Shown one piece after another: positions 21,061 to 33,136 of a stretch of 64,000 nucleotides of DNA; the first letter of the stretch is position 1; each line of letters opens with the position of its first letter. The notes beneath the pieces are model-generated. The model was not told where the DNA came from and searched no databases. It saw only the letters and a list, made by a program, of their open reading frames with translations. The translations under genes were made by a program, and so were the position numbers. The stretch is from Molossus alvarezi (taxonomy: Eukaryota; Chordata; Mammalia; Chiroptera; Molossidae). The stretch lies in assembly GCA_037176705.1 (NCBI GenBank), contig CM073899.1:1674001-1738000 (forward strand), written 5' to 3'.

Positions 21061-24030
21061 AGCTGCCCCAGCCCCAAGCACACGCACTCCCAGGTAGTTA
21101 TGTGAATAGCACTAACAGCATGGATCTACCTGTTTGGGAGATTAAGTAATTAAAGCTCAAGCTAGATAGGCAGCCCCCCAGGCCCACCTCCCCACCCTCA
21201 CCCCAGCTGGTTCAGAGGAAGAAAACAAAAAGAAACTTGCTTTCTTCTGTTTTTCTGCCATTATTTTATATTATTAAAATATAGAGTGTGTTTTTTATTT
21301 CTCTGTTCTGAAAAATAGGATGGCAGATTAACACGAACTTGTTGGGGAAGCAGAGCTGAAAAGTGAATCAAATGTACACAGTTAGATTTATTTTAAAAGA
21401 TGCAGGAGAAAAGGGCACTTTTTTAGACCAACTGTCCAGATGATTAAGGGTAAACAAAAGTCTGGGATGTCATTAAGAAGGCTTATTTTTTATATTGTCT
21501 CAAACCACCATACTTTGGGGACTGTACATTTTAGTTCAAGTTATCACTGGACTAATAAGACTAATTAATGAGAGATGTGTGCTATAGTACAAGCGATCAC
21601 TTCATCGATTAGGCAAAAACAAGTGCCACTGTGTGTCCTGGATACAATGAGAGGCCTTTTCTTCTCTCTCTCCCTGTCCTTCTTTATTTTGTTTATTTTA
21701 CTTTTTTGCTTGAGACAACCATCAGGCCACACCTCGGGGTATTTACCGCGGTGGCACGCTTGGCCAGGTCAGTGTTGAAAAGGCTGTTCCTGGGAGGCCT
21801 TGTCGCACTCGGTCGCCCGCTTACTTTCGGAGTTGTGTAGTGATAACATCAGCATCATCTTTTTAAAGCAACATCCATTTCAAAAGGCATTCTCCTGTCC
21901 CGACATGTTCCCAGACACCTTGAGATTCTAGGACAAGCTGCGCACCTGCTGGGGTAGGGCGCAGGGCGGTGCTGGACGCCGGTGCAGGTGCTGGACGCGC
22001 CCTGGGCACGCCGTCCACGGCCCACGGCTCCTCCTGTGCGCTTCTCCCCTCCGCGCTCCCTCGGCGCTGCGATGCCGGGCTGTGTGACATCATCCTGTCC
22101 CCTCGTTAAATCTGCGGGTGATTAGGGGCTTCTTGGGTCGGAGAAACACGTGACGGTACTGTGACTATTGCCATTCATGGATGCAGATTCATCCATGTCC
22201 ATTCCATCCTTCCTTCCCTTTTCCTTTTGAAATGAAAGACGGGGCTTTTAAAATCGTTCTTGAAAGTGCTGTGTGCTCTTTGGTAGAGTCAGAAATGTAA
22301 CTGCGATAAATATTCATCTAATCCACGGGCCTCGCACGCAGAGCATATCCGGTTTCCATTACCTGCCGTGCGCCCCGCCTTTGATAGCGACAACCAAAGC
22401 CGGAGACCGTCGTGCAGTTTGTAGTTCTGTTTAGGCTTCAGTAAAAAGCTGTAGAGTATTTATTCATTCCTGCTCGCGTGTCTCCCTGGGCAAAGCAAGC
22501 ATATCATTGCTTCAGTTCTTTTCCTTTTCTTATTTAAATTCTGAAGCTCTTGTTTTAATTTCAAATTCATTGCCTTAGTACACCGGTGCCCCCAGCACCC
22601 CGTGCTCAGCTGTGGGCGGAGCTGGGGTGCCGCGTGGAGACCTGGAGACCACACCTGCACACGCAGCCGGCCTCTGAGCGCGCCCAGCGCCCAGCGCAGC
22701 GGCTCTGCCCGGGCCTGAGAAGCCAGCGCCCATCCGGACACGCCGGCCAGATACCCTGCTCAGTCCGCGGACACCTCACAGTGGAGATCCTCATATATTT
22801 TCCTTTTGGCTTGATGGGCAGGAATGGGAATTGAGGTGCCCCTTTCAAATAAAACACGCTTTCTTTTTAGAATCTCTGACTGTTGACTATAACAAATCTA
22901 CTTGTTTGAATTCTACTTGTTTTCTAAATTCCTGGGTTGTGTACCCAATGGAGGGACTATCAAGTGCTGGAAATATACTAATTCATTCTCCCAGAGTTCA
23001 GTACCAGGCTGGTCCCATGACTGCTCTATTCAAGTCTGGTTTATTCAAGTATAAACTACATTTAGTTTACAGACTGTTAAGAAAGTAGGTTTTACGCCAT
23101 CTGCCATTTCTTTTTTCCTTCACTAGTTCAAATCTTTGTGTTTTATTAATTTAGAAATATCACAGAAATTGGTGTTAAAAGAACTTTTGTATGATTTGAT
23201 AATATCAAATACAGTGTTTCAACCATCTGGACAGTGAAAAGCATTACCTTGTTTAATTTAGGTCCTGTGTTTTGAGCTTATTTTTGCTTTGTATCCTGGG
23301 ATAATTAGATGACCCAATAGTTTTCCCAAATAAAAAATATTGAGTTTTGCCAGAGAGAGGGGAATTGCATCTACATCTTAAGTTTCTTAATAAAAGGCAG
23401 TTTTAAATATCAGAGACTTTCAGCAAAAGTGCCCCATGCTTGGTCTCAGTAAGTCTGGTTACAGTAAACAACACAGTCTGCTTGAAGTGCCTGGTGGTGA
23501 GGAGTGTGCTGTTTCCCCTTGGGTAACTCCAAATTGTTTTCTTCCAAGTTGTGACTTAGCAGGTGACCCTCAAGGTGAGCCTGACAGTCTGGTGCACTGC
23601 CCGCCTCCTGCTCCGGGCCTAGTTGAGAGGCCTGGGAGTGTTTATGATGGATTTTGGTGTGAGTTTCATGTAGAGTGAAATGTAGCCCTGAATGGTCAGA
23701 GGTTTCGAAAGGGTTTAGGGCCCATTAGTGAGCAGCAGTTTCGAACATTTTATTTGTACAGACACAACCCTTGAGACCACCTTTCCTGCTTATTCGAGGG
23801 AGACAAATGCTTATGGCAGATTTAAGGTGAAGCTGTAGAAACAGAAAGTTTTGTTCCCTGAGATATAGAGAAGAATCTGTGACAGGGAAGCATTCAGATC
23901 AGTGATCCTAATCATTTTGTGGCCGTAGAAGGTGATTTTGTTAGAAGTGACACAGCAGGAGCAGGTTGTTGTTTATGAGGGCAACTAACAGCTTTGCTGG
24001 CACGATTATACCCAGATGCTGAGCCAGCTG
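21061..24030. other. Unique sequence with small CpG-rich patches
   Basis: No gene recognised. CpG-rich patches lie at about 21940-22090 and 22370-22770, the latter with GCGCCCAGCG-type text. Frames open through them lack any known domain. The AT-rich stretch 21470-21600 could be regulatory, but nothing decisive is visible. Confidence 0.4.
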
Positions 24031-24034
24031 CTTT

Positions 24035-24135
24035 GCTGTGGAATCCCATTTCATCCTTCTAATCCCCCAAAATGGGAACTATCATTTCTCCTGTGATATA
24101 GGTGGGAGAATTGAGACGCAGAAAGATAACTGTAG
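24035..24135 (+). mobile_element. MIR fragment
   Basis: ATCCCATTTCATCC, AATGGGAACTATCATT and GGTGGGAGAATTGAGACGCAGA follow the MIR core (ATTTAATCC, GGTACTATTATT, ACAGATGAGGAAACTGAGGC). Old tRNA-derived mammalian SINE. Confidence 0.65.
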
Positions 24136-24139
24136 AGAA

Positions 24140-24990
24140 TAATGGGCAGGATAAAGGCTTCCCCAAATCTACCCATATCCAAATCCCTGGAACCTGTGAA
24201 CGTGTTCTCTTACTTGACAAATGGGACTTTGCAGATATGATTACCATTAAGGACCTGAGACAAGGGTGGATTGTATTGGTTTATCCAGTGGGTCCATGCT
24301 CATCACACGAGTCCTTAAAAAGGGAGCACATTTTCTGGCTGTGATCAAAGATGCAGATGTGATGATGGGAGAGGTCAGAGAGGTGCAACGTTGTAGCGTT
24401 GGAGATGGAACAGGAGGCTGTGATCCCAGGAATTCAGACACCCTCTGGAAAGTGGAAAAAGCAAGGAAATAGATGTTCCTCTAGAGCCTTCAGGAAGTGT
24501 CTTGGTCTGATCAGGTGATTATAACAAAATGCCACAGACTGGCGGCTTGTAAATGAGAGAGATGCATGTCCCACGGTTCTGCGGCAAGAAGTCCAGATTG
24601 GGTGTCGGTGCGGTTGGGTGAGGGCCCGCTTCCAGGTCACAGATGTCTTGTTGTAGCTTCACATGGCAGAAACGTCTGAGGAACTCTGTGGGGTCTCATT
24701 TCTGGAACGCTAATCCTATTTGTGAGGATTACGACCTAAGCATCTCCCAAAGGCCCCGCCTTCTAATTGGGCATTACGATTTCAATGTGTGCATTTTGGG
24801 AGAATGCGGATATTCAGATCGTAGTGGAAAGGAGCTGAGCATTGCAAACATCTGAATTTTAGCCCAATGAGACCCATGTCAGACTTCTGACACCTGCCCC
24901 CCACCCCTGCCCAGAACTGTAAAATGATAAATTTGTGTTGTTTTAAGCCACTATGTTTATGGTAATTTGTTACAATAGAAAAGTAAGACA
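24140..24990 (+). mobile_element. MLT1-type LTR (ERVL-MaLR), split
   Basis: The 5' part reads AATCCCTGGAACCTGTGAA, GGGACTTTGCAGATATGATT, GAGTCCTTAAAAAGGG and CTCTAGAGCCTTC. The 3' part resumes with TTTTAGCCCAATGAGACCC, CAGAACTGTAAAATGATAAA and TTGTGTTGTTTTAAGCCACT. This is the MLT1 LTR order. A reverse MST-type LTR (24497-24850) separates the halves. No retroviral gene is attached. Confidence 0.85.
24497..24850 (-). mobile_element. MST-type MaLR LTR nested in MLT1
   Basis: In plus orientation it reads TTATAACAAAATGCCACAGA, GTGAGGGCCCGCTTCC, ACATGGCAGAAA, CTAATCCTATTTGTGAGG and CTCCCAAAGGCCCCGCCTTC, the reverse complement of MST LTRs. Its ends are approximate. It must be younger than the MLT1 that hosts it. 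Confidence 0.8.
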
Positions 24991-26339
24991 ATAATGGCAT
25001 GTGTATCCATAGAAGGTCTGAGAAAGCCCCAGAATCCCTAGCAGGGATGATGGAAGGTATTTATGTCTTGAAGTCAGTGAGCAAAGACTGGAGGAGTGGC
25101 TGCTATTTCAAACATGAGGACAGCAATTCAGGACTACCAGGAACATGAAAAACGAGGCACACACCACACCCCAAAGCATCCCAACTGATTACCCAGCAGC
25201 TGACCCTAAAGGTAGGAAACCAGGAAGCCATAAAAGCAAGAACACCACAACATTCAGGAGTGATTGGTGGTTCAACAACATGCTCCTGAACAACAATAAA
25301 CATGGGTCAGAGATGGAATCTGAAAACTATGTTGAAACAATATAATAAAACACACGGTGCATCGGAAGCAGTGGGACGAGGGCAGTTGTTTTCTGGCCGC
25401 AGGAAGAAGCCACAGGCGTGTTTGTGAAGCAGGGAGTGACGTGCACCGACTGGTGCTCACAGGAATTCGCTGTGCCCAGGATATGGAGGGCGAGAGCTGA
25501 GCCAGGACCAGGGCACTGTCATGATCACACAGTGAAGAAGCTCAGTCCCCGCCTGCCGGCCGCACACGTTCAGCGAGTGTTTCCACGTTGGAGAGTTTGC
25601 ATGGTCATGGTCTCTGGAAAAAGCAGAGGGGCTGCGTCGCACCTGTGCTGTCTTCTAGTCAAGATTTCAACTGCCCAGACATGAACTCTTACTGACTGGA
25701 TGGAGCAATGGAGACCTGCCAGCCTTGACATCACACTGAAGCCAACCCTCTCTGCACAGACATAGGTGTGTTTTTACCCCAAATCTGGTAGTGTGATTTG
25801 GGGGCAAGTGTCATTCTGATCTGCGAACTGGAAAGTTAACGTAGGAAGAAATAACTTCCTGAGTATCCCAGTGTATAGGAGAGCCATTTTAAATATCAGC
25901 TCTGACTCAGTGTAATTATAAAGCTCGGGATAGATAGCTAAGTTTATTAGGTATGAAATTGTGTCTGCTTTGGCTCTGATCCCTGCACGAATCCCTATTA
26001 CCTCTGATGATGAACTCACCTCCATAGGAGAAGCTCTAGTTTGCTCTGAAGACAGTAAGTGGAATTAAAAGATGCCAAAAACATAAGTGAATGCAGCTTC
26101 TAATTTCATTTTGAATTAAAAAAACCTCACCAGTGCAAAACTCGATGAGAATGGCAAGCTAAGGCTTTATAGAGAAGAAAAAAACCCTTCAAGGAATTAA
26201 AGAGCGAATCATCCCACCACAATAAACGCTTATCCACATTGTTTACAGGAAGCCTGTGCTTGTTAGGGAGACTGGAAGAGGCGGCTGGTGTGCAGAGTGA
26301 GAGCCGGCTGGAGAATTAGAATTGCTAACGACTTAAATT
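24991..26339. other. Unique sequence, no gene seen
   Basis: No repeat family, exon or RNA gene recognised. Confidence 0.45.
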
Positions 26340-26700
26340 GTCAACCGAGCATTTTTGTAGACTTTTGCCTTGAATGCTAATGTGGTCTTTTAAGTATCAT
26401 TTTGATGAATTTTATTGTTGCATTAGATACAGTCTGGTTTTTTCCAGCCCTGTCCACTCCATCACTGTCAAAGGGCTCCCGCAGCATTAACTAGGACGGA
26501 GGCAACAGCGCTGAAGGCTGGGCCCATTACTGGTGCTTTACAGTAGCGCAATTCTGTTTCTATTTGCTTTGATTTTATGCTGATACGGGTTTCAGCAGTA
26601 TTTGCCTGCAGCCTCTTTCAACTTTTCTGTTTAATTAAAAAGCCTAATTGGGAGTCATAAAAACTTCCAATTAAGCCTTTTAAATAAAAACCGCAAGCCC
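26340..26700. promoter_or_regulatory. Possible conserved noncoding element with homeodomain-type inverted repeat
   Basis: Repeat-free AT-rich block next to a GC-rich patch (26700-26820). At 26637-26681 two 18-bp arms (15 of 18 paired, 9-bp loop) each contain a TAATTGG core, on opposite strands, beside TTTAATTAAAA. This resembles a paired NK/LIM-homeodomain enhancer site. Conservation and activity are unproven. Confidence 0.35.
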
Positions 26701-27115
26701 AGAGTGGCCGTGGCGCAGAGCGGGCGCCTTCTGGACCTGGCGCTGGGTTCTGGGCCGCGGCCACCTGGGTTCCGGCGGGGACTGGAGACCTGAGCTGGAG
26801 AAGCGGCCCTGGGGAGAGAGATCCACGCAGATCACTGTGCAGTTAAACATCCATGTGTTTTTAAAAGGGAGGGGCGTGGCTTTTCAGGCAGGAAGGATAC
26901 TGGAGGGGAGCTGAAGTCACCGTCCAATAAACATTTCACTAATATTGCGCGTTTGGTCACAAAATAGAAGACATTTGAACAAAACCAAAATATTCTAGCC
27001 TTCCTGCTGTTTTCATTTCGGTATGAAATAATCCAACTTTTCCGATTTGCTTTATTTTGCCTGGTTCCTTGCCCTAGAAAGCCTGCAGCGGAACCGAGGG
27101 CTGTGTCTTCTTCAG
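26701..27115. other. GC-rich patch then AT-rich unique sequence
   Basis: 26700-26820 is GC- and CpG-rich (GGGCCGCGGCCACC). The rest is AT-rich with no repeat. It lies just upstream of the candidate exon and could be a promoter or intron. Confidence 0.3.
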
Positions 27116-27158
27116 CCGGACAGACTGGCGCTTCAGGCTGGTCCTTGTGTGAACAGTA

Positions 27159-27258
27159 ATGGCCTCCACAATAGTTGTTGACACTGTGAACTCAAGAAAT
27201 ATGGACTCTAATGCTCTGAAATACACTGATATTTCATATGTTGACATTTTTTCTCACG
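27159..27258 (+). CDS. Candidate coding exon, unidentified
   Basis: A pyrimidine-rich stretch ending in CAG (acceptor-like, 27101-27115) is followed by an ATG at 27159 with G at -3 and G at +4, a favourable start context; an in-frame stop lies just upstream (27150-27152). The frame stays open for 33 codons (MASTIVVDTVNSRNMD...) to a donor-like site CACG|GTAAGAA, with GT at 27259. The exon would therefore end in phase 1. I do not recognise the peptide. A chance frame of this length is quite possible; the paired splice signals are the only reason to list it. Confidence 0.22.
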
Positions 27259-27261
27259 GTA

Positions 27262-28500
27262 AGAAATGTTTGCTAGCATAATACAAGTGTTGGTAAATCA
27301 AATCACATTTTAAATATGACAGAGATGTTTGCTACTTGAAGGAATAATGTAATGAATCCTTCTGTAGGACAAATAATCAATCTGTGATCAATCTGCCTGT
27401 GCAGTTTCAGTCACGTGCCTCATCTTAAAGTTGGCACATGTGTGCATACAGCTTCCAGGCTTGGAGTCGGCCCAGCAGCAGGTACATTGTGCCAGTTTCA
27501 AATACAGTATCAATGAAAAGCCAGATGTCAGAGATATTTCCAAATTGTGAAATAGCAGGTATTCTGCATGGATGTGGGAATGTGTGTGTGAGTGTGTGTG
27601 GAGGGGAGCACTGGAGATGCTTATCGGCTCAATATTCACTTTCATCAATTACTCTCACTAGACTGAAGGCCTGGGCTGCCCCATAAACCAGAGGCACGTG
27701 CGTCTCAGGTCAAGCTTCCATCTCATCGTCTGTGCAAACCCTAACTTGTGTGTGGTTCTGGCTTTGGGGCGAAAGGGTAGGAAAGGTGTGACAAGGTGCA
27801 AGGACACACCGGTGGCTGAGGAACAGGTGTCTTTGAAAGGAAGAAAGCTCAGCAACTGAGAAGCATGATGGTCCAGTCCAGAAGCAGCAAACTCTCTAAG
27901 AATGTCCAACTAAAATGGACACACAGATGCTGGACATCTGAGAGGTGCCTCAGCCAGGATACTGGGAACAGGAAGGAGCCATTACCACTGTGCCTGGGGC
28001 AGCAGGGGGTGGCACTGTTACCAGAGCGTGGAGTCCCAGCACCTAGGTAGGAGCTGCAGCCAGGGTGAGGGCTGTCTGCGGGGAGCCTGTCTGTGGAGGG
28101 TGAGCTGGTGCCCGGGGGCTGCAGTCAAGGGGACAGGAGTTGGAGACGCCACCCTGGGCTGGGAAGGGGGGCTTCAGTGGAAATGAGTGTCTTACCTGCT
28201 GTCACACTTTGCTCTCTGACCTTTCCTTATTAGCCAAACCCGGATGGAAGCCAGCTGGCAAGGGTGTCTGGGTCATTTGTGGGCTAATTCCCTGGACCTA
28301 CAGGAGAGAGCAGCTCAGAGTAGGCAGGGCAATGGCCACTACATGTGGTTTTGACGTTTTACTTCTGCTTGGAGCGCAAACATCACAGAGGTGCCACTGC
28401 CTGGCTTGGGGACACGGGGCCTGCCAAACTCTCCAGAGAGTACACCTAGAAATGAGTGAGTTTGGGTCCAAGTCACTGAAATGGAGGGAATCCTAGTGGG
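27262..28500. other. Unique sequence, no gene seen
   Basis: No repeats or exons recognised. At about 27999-28015 a G-rich stretch, GCAGCAGGGGGTGGCAC, resembles a weak CTCF site. Confidence 0.4.
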
Positions 28501-28519
28501 GCCACAGGGAACATTCTGG

Positions 28520-28640
28520 ACTCCTCCCTCCCTTCCTCCCTCCCTTCCTTCCTTCCTTCCTCCCTCCCTCCCTCCCTCCCTCCCTCCCTCCCTCCCTCCC
28601 TCCCTCCCTTCCTTCCTTCCTTCCTTCCTTCCTCCCCCTC
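28520..28640 (+). repeat. (TCCC)n/(TTCC)n polypyrimidine microsatellite
   Basis: About 120 bases of uninterrupted C/T tetranucleotides, with CTCC-type repeats flanked by TTCC-type repeats. Open frames across it on both strands are artefacts. Such mirror-type purine/pyrimidine tracts can form triplex DNA. Confidence 0.95.
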
Positions 28641-29180
28641 CCCTCCTTCTTTCCATTCCTTTCTTAGGATGCTCTCTGAAATTACTTGTATGGTCAACAT
28701 TTCATGCATGTTGGTTGCTAGAGTTATATCAATAACATAAGTCTTTTTCGTTATTTTATCCACATGCCTCTGCATTGTGGTCTGACATCCAAAAAATTAT
28801 TGTAGCCAATAAGAGCTCTGCCCATTGGGTTTTTATCCTTGTTCTTTCTTTTAGGATCTGGGGCTCCCAGGGGGAAAGGCGAAATATTCTTTAACAGGGA
28901 AATCCCTTGAAAAAGCAACACTTCCTATGAAAAACTCAGGTTTTCTCTTTTCCTTCTCTTGGATTCTTCTGGTTCCTCCCTCTTTTCCTTTTCTCTTGCG
29001 AATGTGTATTTAGGGTCTAATATGTATAAGCTATGAAAAAGTTTAGATAAAATGTTCTCTGTAGCATTACATGGAAGAGTTATCTATTTGTTAGCAAGTG
29101 AATGTGCAAAAGAAATGAAGTCAGAATAGTATTTATGCATATTTTGCTACAGAAAATTTGATTTAAAAATGTAATTATTT
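28641..29180. other. Unique sequence, no gene seen
   Basis: Nothing recognised apart from short pyrimidine-rich tracts. Confidence 0.45.
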
Positions 29181-29408
29181 GCCCGGCTGGTGTGGCTTAG
29201 TAGTTGAATGTTGACCCTGCACCAAGAGGTCGCGGGTTTGATTCCCGGTCAGGGCACATGCCCAGGTTGTGGGTCTGATCCCCAGTGGGGGGCATGCAGG
29301 AGGCAGCCCATCGATGTTCTCTCTCATTGATGTTTCTATCTCTCCCTCTGCCTTCCTCTCTCTCTAAAATCAATAAGAAACATATCCTTGGATGAGGATT
29401 TAAAAAAA
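29181..29408 (+). mobile_element. Ves SINE, subfamily A
   Basis: Head GCCCGGCTGGTGTGGCTTAG, GCACCAAGAGGTC, box B GGGTTTGATTCCC, the body with CTGATCCCCAGTGGGGGGCA, CT run and a tail with the CATATCCTTGGATGAGGATT variant. AATTATT occurs on both sides, consistent with a short TSD. Confidence 0.95.
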
Positions 29409-30439
29409 AGAAATTATTCAGTTAAAAAGGTAGCAACAAAGATTGGACTTGCTTTTCAAAAACCCAGCTACTAATTAATAATCACCTTTCCCGAAATTTC
29501 ATCCCTAGGACAGCATTCCTCTAGCCTACAGATTTCTATGATCGATGGAACACAGGTGGGTGAGACACTGGTACTGTGTTCCACCAAAGCCGATTGGGTG
29601 CGTTTCTGTTGCTCATCTGGGCACTGGAGACCCAAGGGAGAAGGCGTGGGCACCCATAGGAAAGACAAGAGATAAAGCGTAAAACAGGAGTCCTGGGAAT
29701 GGAAGGAAACCTTTTCCTATTTCAAAATTTACTTTGAGGATGAAATCGTGCAGCCAGGAAAGGAAGGGTTGATCTGGAAGAGGGACATCAAAGTTGCTGT
29801 CTCCTGTCTCTCTCAGCCGACTCTCCCTGTTCTGCCTCTCAACCCAGCGATTTCAACTGCTTGGATGAACTTCTAAGTAGAAATAAAAATGATAATTCTC
29901 TTTTATTCCTTCTTTTTCTATGCAGTCGTAATAGGTGGGTTTTCATTAAACATGGGAAGATAAAAAATGGGAATTGCACTTTTCCTGAACTCTCTCAGTG
30001 TTCTATAAAATGTTCAATTAACTGTGCTCGCCTCGGTCGGTATTTCTTTCCACACTTGCTAGATTGCATGAAGTCTCTCTAGTGTCTCCGTTAACATTGA
30101 AAAAAGAGAGTGATTGATTATTTCTTCCTGAGCTCAGAGAATAGCTGGGTGCATAAACACTGCTACTAATCATTTCGTTGGCTTCATGACCTGTTGTTTA
30201 AACTTTTAAGGAACCATAACACAGCAGGAACTAAAACTATCTTAAAAGAAAAGCCAGCTAATGGACAATGGGAACAAAACGTGATTTCTCTTACTCCGTG
30301 GTGTACCATATCCCTCCGCTGCCTTCACTGTGCGCCGGCACACATGTCCCAGCCAAGCTAATTGCATCCCGTGTCACACACAGAAAATGAATAATACTAG
30401 GCATTACCAAGGAGGAGAGAGAGCCGGTTAAGATTTTGC
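29409..30439. other. Unique sequence, no gene seen
   Basis: No gene or repeat recognised. Confidence 0.45.
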
Positions 30440-30620
30440 AGCATTGCACATTCAGAAATGTGGGCATGCGTCCCAGCCCTGTGATCTGACAGCCGTGGCA
30501 CCCGGGCAAGTTATTTCTCTTCATCAGCACTGGTTCCCGCACCTGTAAATGGGGGCGTAATACTTGGCTCCCAGGTCACTGAAGGGCCCAGATGCGGAGT
30601 GAAGAAACTCGTGAGCAGCA
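30440..30620 (+). mobile_element. MIR
   Basis: CCCGGGCAAGTTATTTCTCT, then GCACTGGTTCCCGCACCTGTAAATGGGGGCG-type text and a TGAAGGGCCCAGATG-like end follow the MIR core (GGGCAAGTCACTTAACCTCT, TCAGTTTCCTCATCTGTAAA). Diverged. Confidence 0.7.
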
Positions 30621-30803
30621 GCAGGTGCTGGGTAAGAGCTCAGAAGCTCCATGACGCCATCACCAACAGAAATGAAGCAGGAACCGGATCAAGGGACTGT
30701 TTTGCCACAAAAGAGCAAAAGTCAAAACAGTGATTGCTCTTTTTATTTCAGAATACGTAGGTGGAACTCGATCAGTTTTTATTAATAGGGAAGAGGGTGT
30801 GGG

Positions 30804-30805
30804 GT

Positions 30806-30872
<67 letters not shown>

Positions 30873-30880
30873 AGAGAGAG
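30804..30880 (+). repeat. Compound (GT)n(GA)n microsatellite
   Basis: A GT run passes directly into a GA run and ends with a short CACA interruption. The two halves have different structural tendencies: Z-DNA for GT, triplex for GA. Confidence 0.97.
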
Positions 30881-31774
30881 AACATACTGGCCTAGTGGCT
30901 GGCGCTGTCCCTTCTTGGGTATACTTAAATCGATTGCGTTAAAACATTATTTAGTAGCAACTTGGTGAAAAGAACAACCGACTTACAATAAGAAAACCTA
31001 GGTTTACATCTCAGCATTGCCAAATATGGATTGCATTAAATACTTGATTCACATAGGTACCCAACACAGGAATATTTATTCCACTAAAGGTGCACACATT
31101 GTTAGTCCCTGAACACTGGGGCTGGACATAGTTCCAGTAGGCTGCGCCATTTGCTTCTTTAAGGACCTTGAAAAAGGGATGCGAACTGTAAAGCAAACAG
31201 GTCGGGTCGGCGTCCGTGTCTGAGCGCAGGCTGAGGTGGCTAGAAATGTCACAGCCTGCAGAACCTGTTCTTTGCTGGGTCACAGCCACAAGCAGCACCG
31301 AGGCGCGGCATCCTTGGCTGCAGCAGGTGGTGTCACGTGTTTACACTGTCACAGATGAGGTAGGTGAGAAATGAGGCGTCTGCTGAGGGCAAAGTGTGGA
31401 CACCAGCACTGGGAGCCGTGGGCGTGGTCTTTGGTATACATGATGGTTCCTAGTCCTCAAATAGCATGAATAAAAGTACTTATATTTTTCCGAACTGTAC
31501 CCTGGTGCTAATGATTTTGTTTTGTTTTGGTTGATAGACCTTTGAAAGCATTTAGAGCAAACTTTATCAACATTTATTTTCCAGACAGAAGCTGACCCTT
31601 GGGCAAGGTAGTCTAAGAGCCCCAATTTTATCCTGTTGTAAGATCCTGGTTGAGATGAAGCAGGATGGTGCATGGGGGAGACAGGTCGGGTGGCGGGGCG
31701 GCAGGGTAAGATGCCAGGGCAGACCTGGTGAGACGGGCTCACTGGGATGCCGGGCAGGAATGTGGAGGAGGCTC
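30881..31774. other. Unique sequence, no gene seen
   Basis: A 133-codon minus frame (31341-31742) has no recognisable domain. No repeats identified. Confidence 0.4.
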
Positions 31775-32010
31775 AGGTGCTGTTGTGAGCTGGATGTCTT
31801 TCATAATTAAGATGCAGAACCAGCACCCCAGTATCTCAGAATGTGACTGTTTGGAGAAAGGGTGTTGAAAGAGGTGATTAGATGAAGGAAAGTCATCGAG
31901 GCGGGCTCCAGTCCAGCATGACCTGTGTCTCTCTCCAAAGAGGAGATAGGACACACAGGGCAGACCCTGTGCACGGGAAGACGGCCGGTAACCCTTGCAG
32001 GGAGACCGCA
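31775..32010 (+). mobile_element. MLT1-type LTR fragment
   Basis: TGTTGTGAGCTGGATGTCTT, CAGAATGTGACTGTTTGGAG, AAAGAGGTGATTAGATGAAG, GGGCTCCAGTCCAGCATGAC and GAGATAGGACACACAGG follow the 5' two-thirds of an MLT1 LTR. The 3' part was not recognised. Confidence 0.7.
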
Positions 32011-32905
32011 AGGTGGACAGCTTTCTTGCTTGCCCTTTAGCAACTGCTGCTTCGCATCCTGTGTCCTGTGGGCTCACCCTGCTGGCTGTGGGAGCAGGTG
32101 ATGTGGGGCCGTCCCTCAGGCAGCAGCTTTAACGGTGGCGGCTCCAGATGTCAGAACAGCTCAGACCAGAGGCTGCTGGGACTGGGAGGTTCGGCTGGAG
32201 GAAGGCCGCCGGGCGTGCCCCCGCACCCCTCCTCTGGGAGGCTGCCTTTGGCCTCCTCGTGCTGCTTAGAAGTCAGATCTCAGGCAGCAGCTTCCAAGGG
32301 GGACCGCCGACCCTTCCAGGAGAAACGCAGAAGGGGGAGTTTCTGCCTGCTCCCTGGTGCTGAGGCCCGGGAGGTCTACAGGCCCCTAGAACAGTTTCTT
32401 TTTTAGCCGTTGTCCCATGGGAGGTGGCTTTCAGAGCTGGGTGTGTGGAGGTCCTGACCTGGGGGGCAGTTGATGTTGGGGCGCTCCAGGCACGTCCAAC
32501 TCTTCTCTCCTCAGGAGAAGCTGGGAGTAGGGTTCCATCCCCACTCGGTCTGTGCCAGGGGTATGGTTGATGGCCAGAGGCTGTCTCAGCCTTTGCTTTT
32601 TTCTGGGGGGCCCATGCGTAAGAGCCCCTCAGCTAGTGTCTGGATTTCTCTGGCGGGAAATGCTCCATGTGCAGCCGGGCCGGTGGTGAGTGCGGTGTGA
32701 GCAGCCGTGCGCGTGGTGTGGACACGGCACAGGGACACTGGACCGCTCATGGGCCGTCTTGGCTGGGGTCCCAGTGGGGTCCCGAGTGAACTGGGGCTCG
32801 GGCCTGAGGCCGCCTGACTGCCGACGAGGACCCTGCAGACGGACCCGCAGGGCTAGACTCCGAGCAGGTGGCTGTCGGTGTCAGGTGTGCCCGTCAGTCG
32901 TCTTT
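32011..32905. other. GC-rich unique sequence, no gene seen
   Basis: Elevated GC and CpG, with overlapping open frames in several phases but no protein family. Confidence 0.4.
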
Positions 32906-33136
32906 GACATGGAGGTTTCACTAACTAGTCTCTTTGACACGGAGGTTTTACTAACTAGTCTCTGATGTGGAGGTTTCACTAACTAGTCTCTTTGACACGG
33001 AGGTTTCACTAACTAGTCTCTGATGCGGAGCTTTCACTAACTAGTCTCTCTGATGCGGAGGTTTCACTAACTAGTCTCTGACACGGAGGTTTCACTAATA
33101 GTCTGTGATGCGGAGGTTTCACTAACTAGTCTCTAA
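32906..33136 (+). repeat. Minisatellite, 8 units of 26-30 bp
   Basis: Units of the form GA(C/T)(A/G)CGGAGGTTTCACTA followed by ACTAGTCTCT, repeated about eight times. GACACGG-type and GATGCGG-type starts partly alternate, which hints at a two-unit ancestral repeat. Most units carry an ACTAGT palindrome. Confidence 0.93.

Noticed and set aside
24140..24990. Endogenous retrovirus with genes
   Set aside because: Only LTR sequence is present; no gag, pol or env remnants were seen in the window.
27999..28015. CTCF-like GCAGCAGGGGGTGGCAC
   Set aside because: The core C after the G run is replaced by T, and the alignment needs an insertion.
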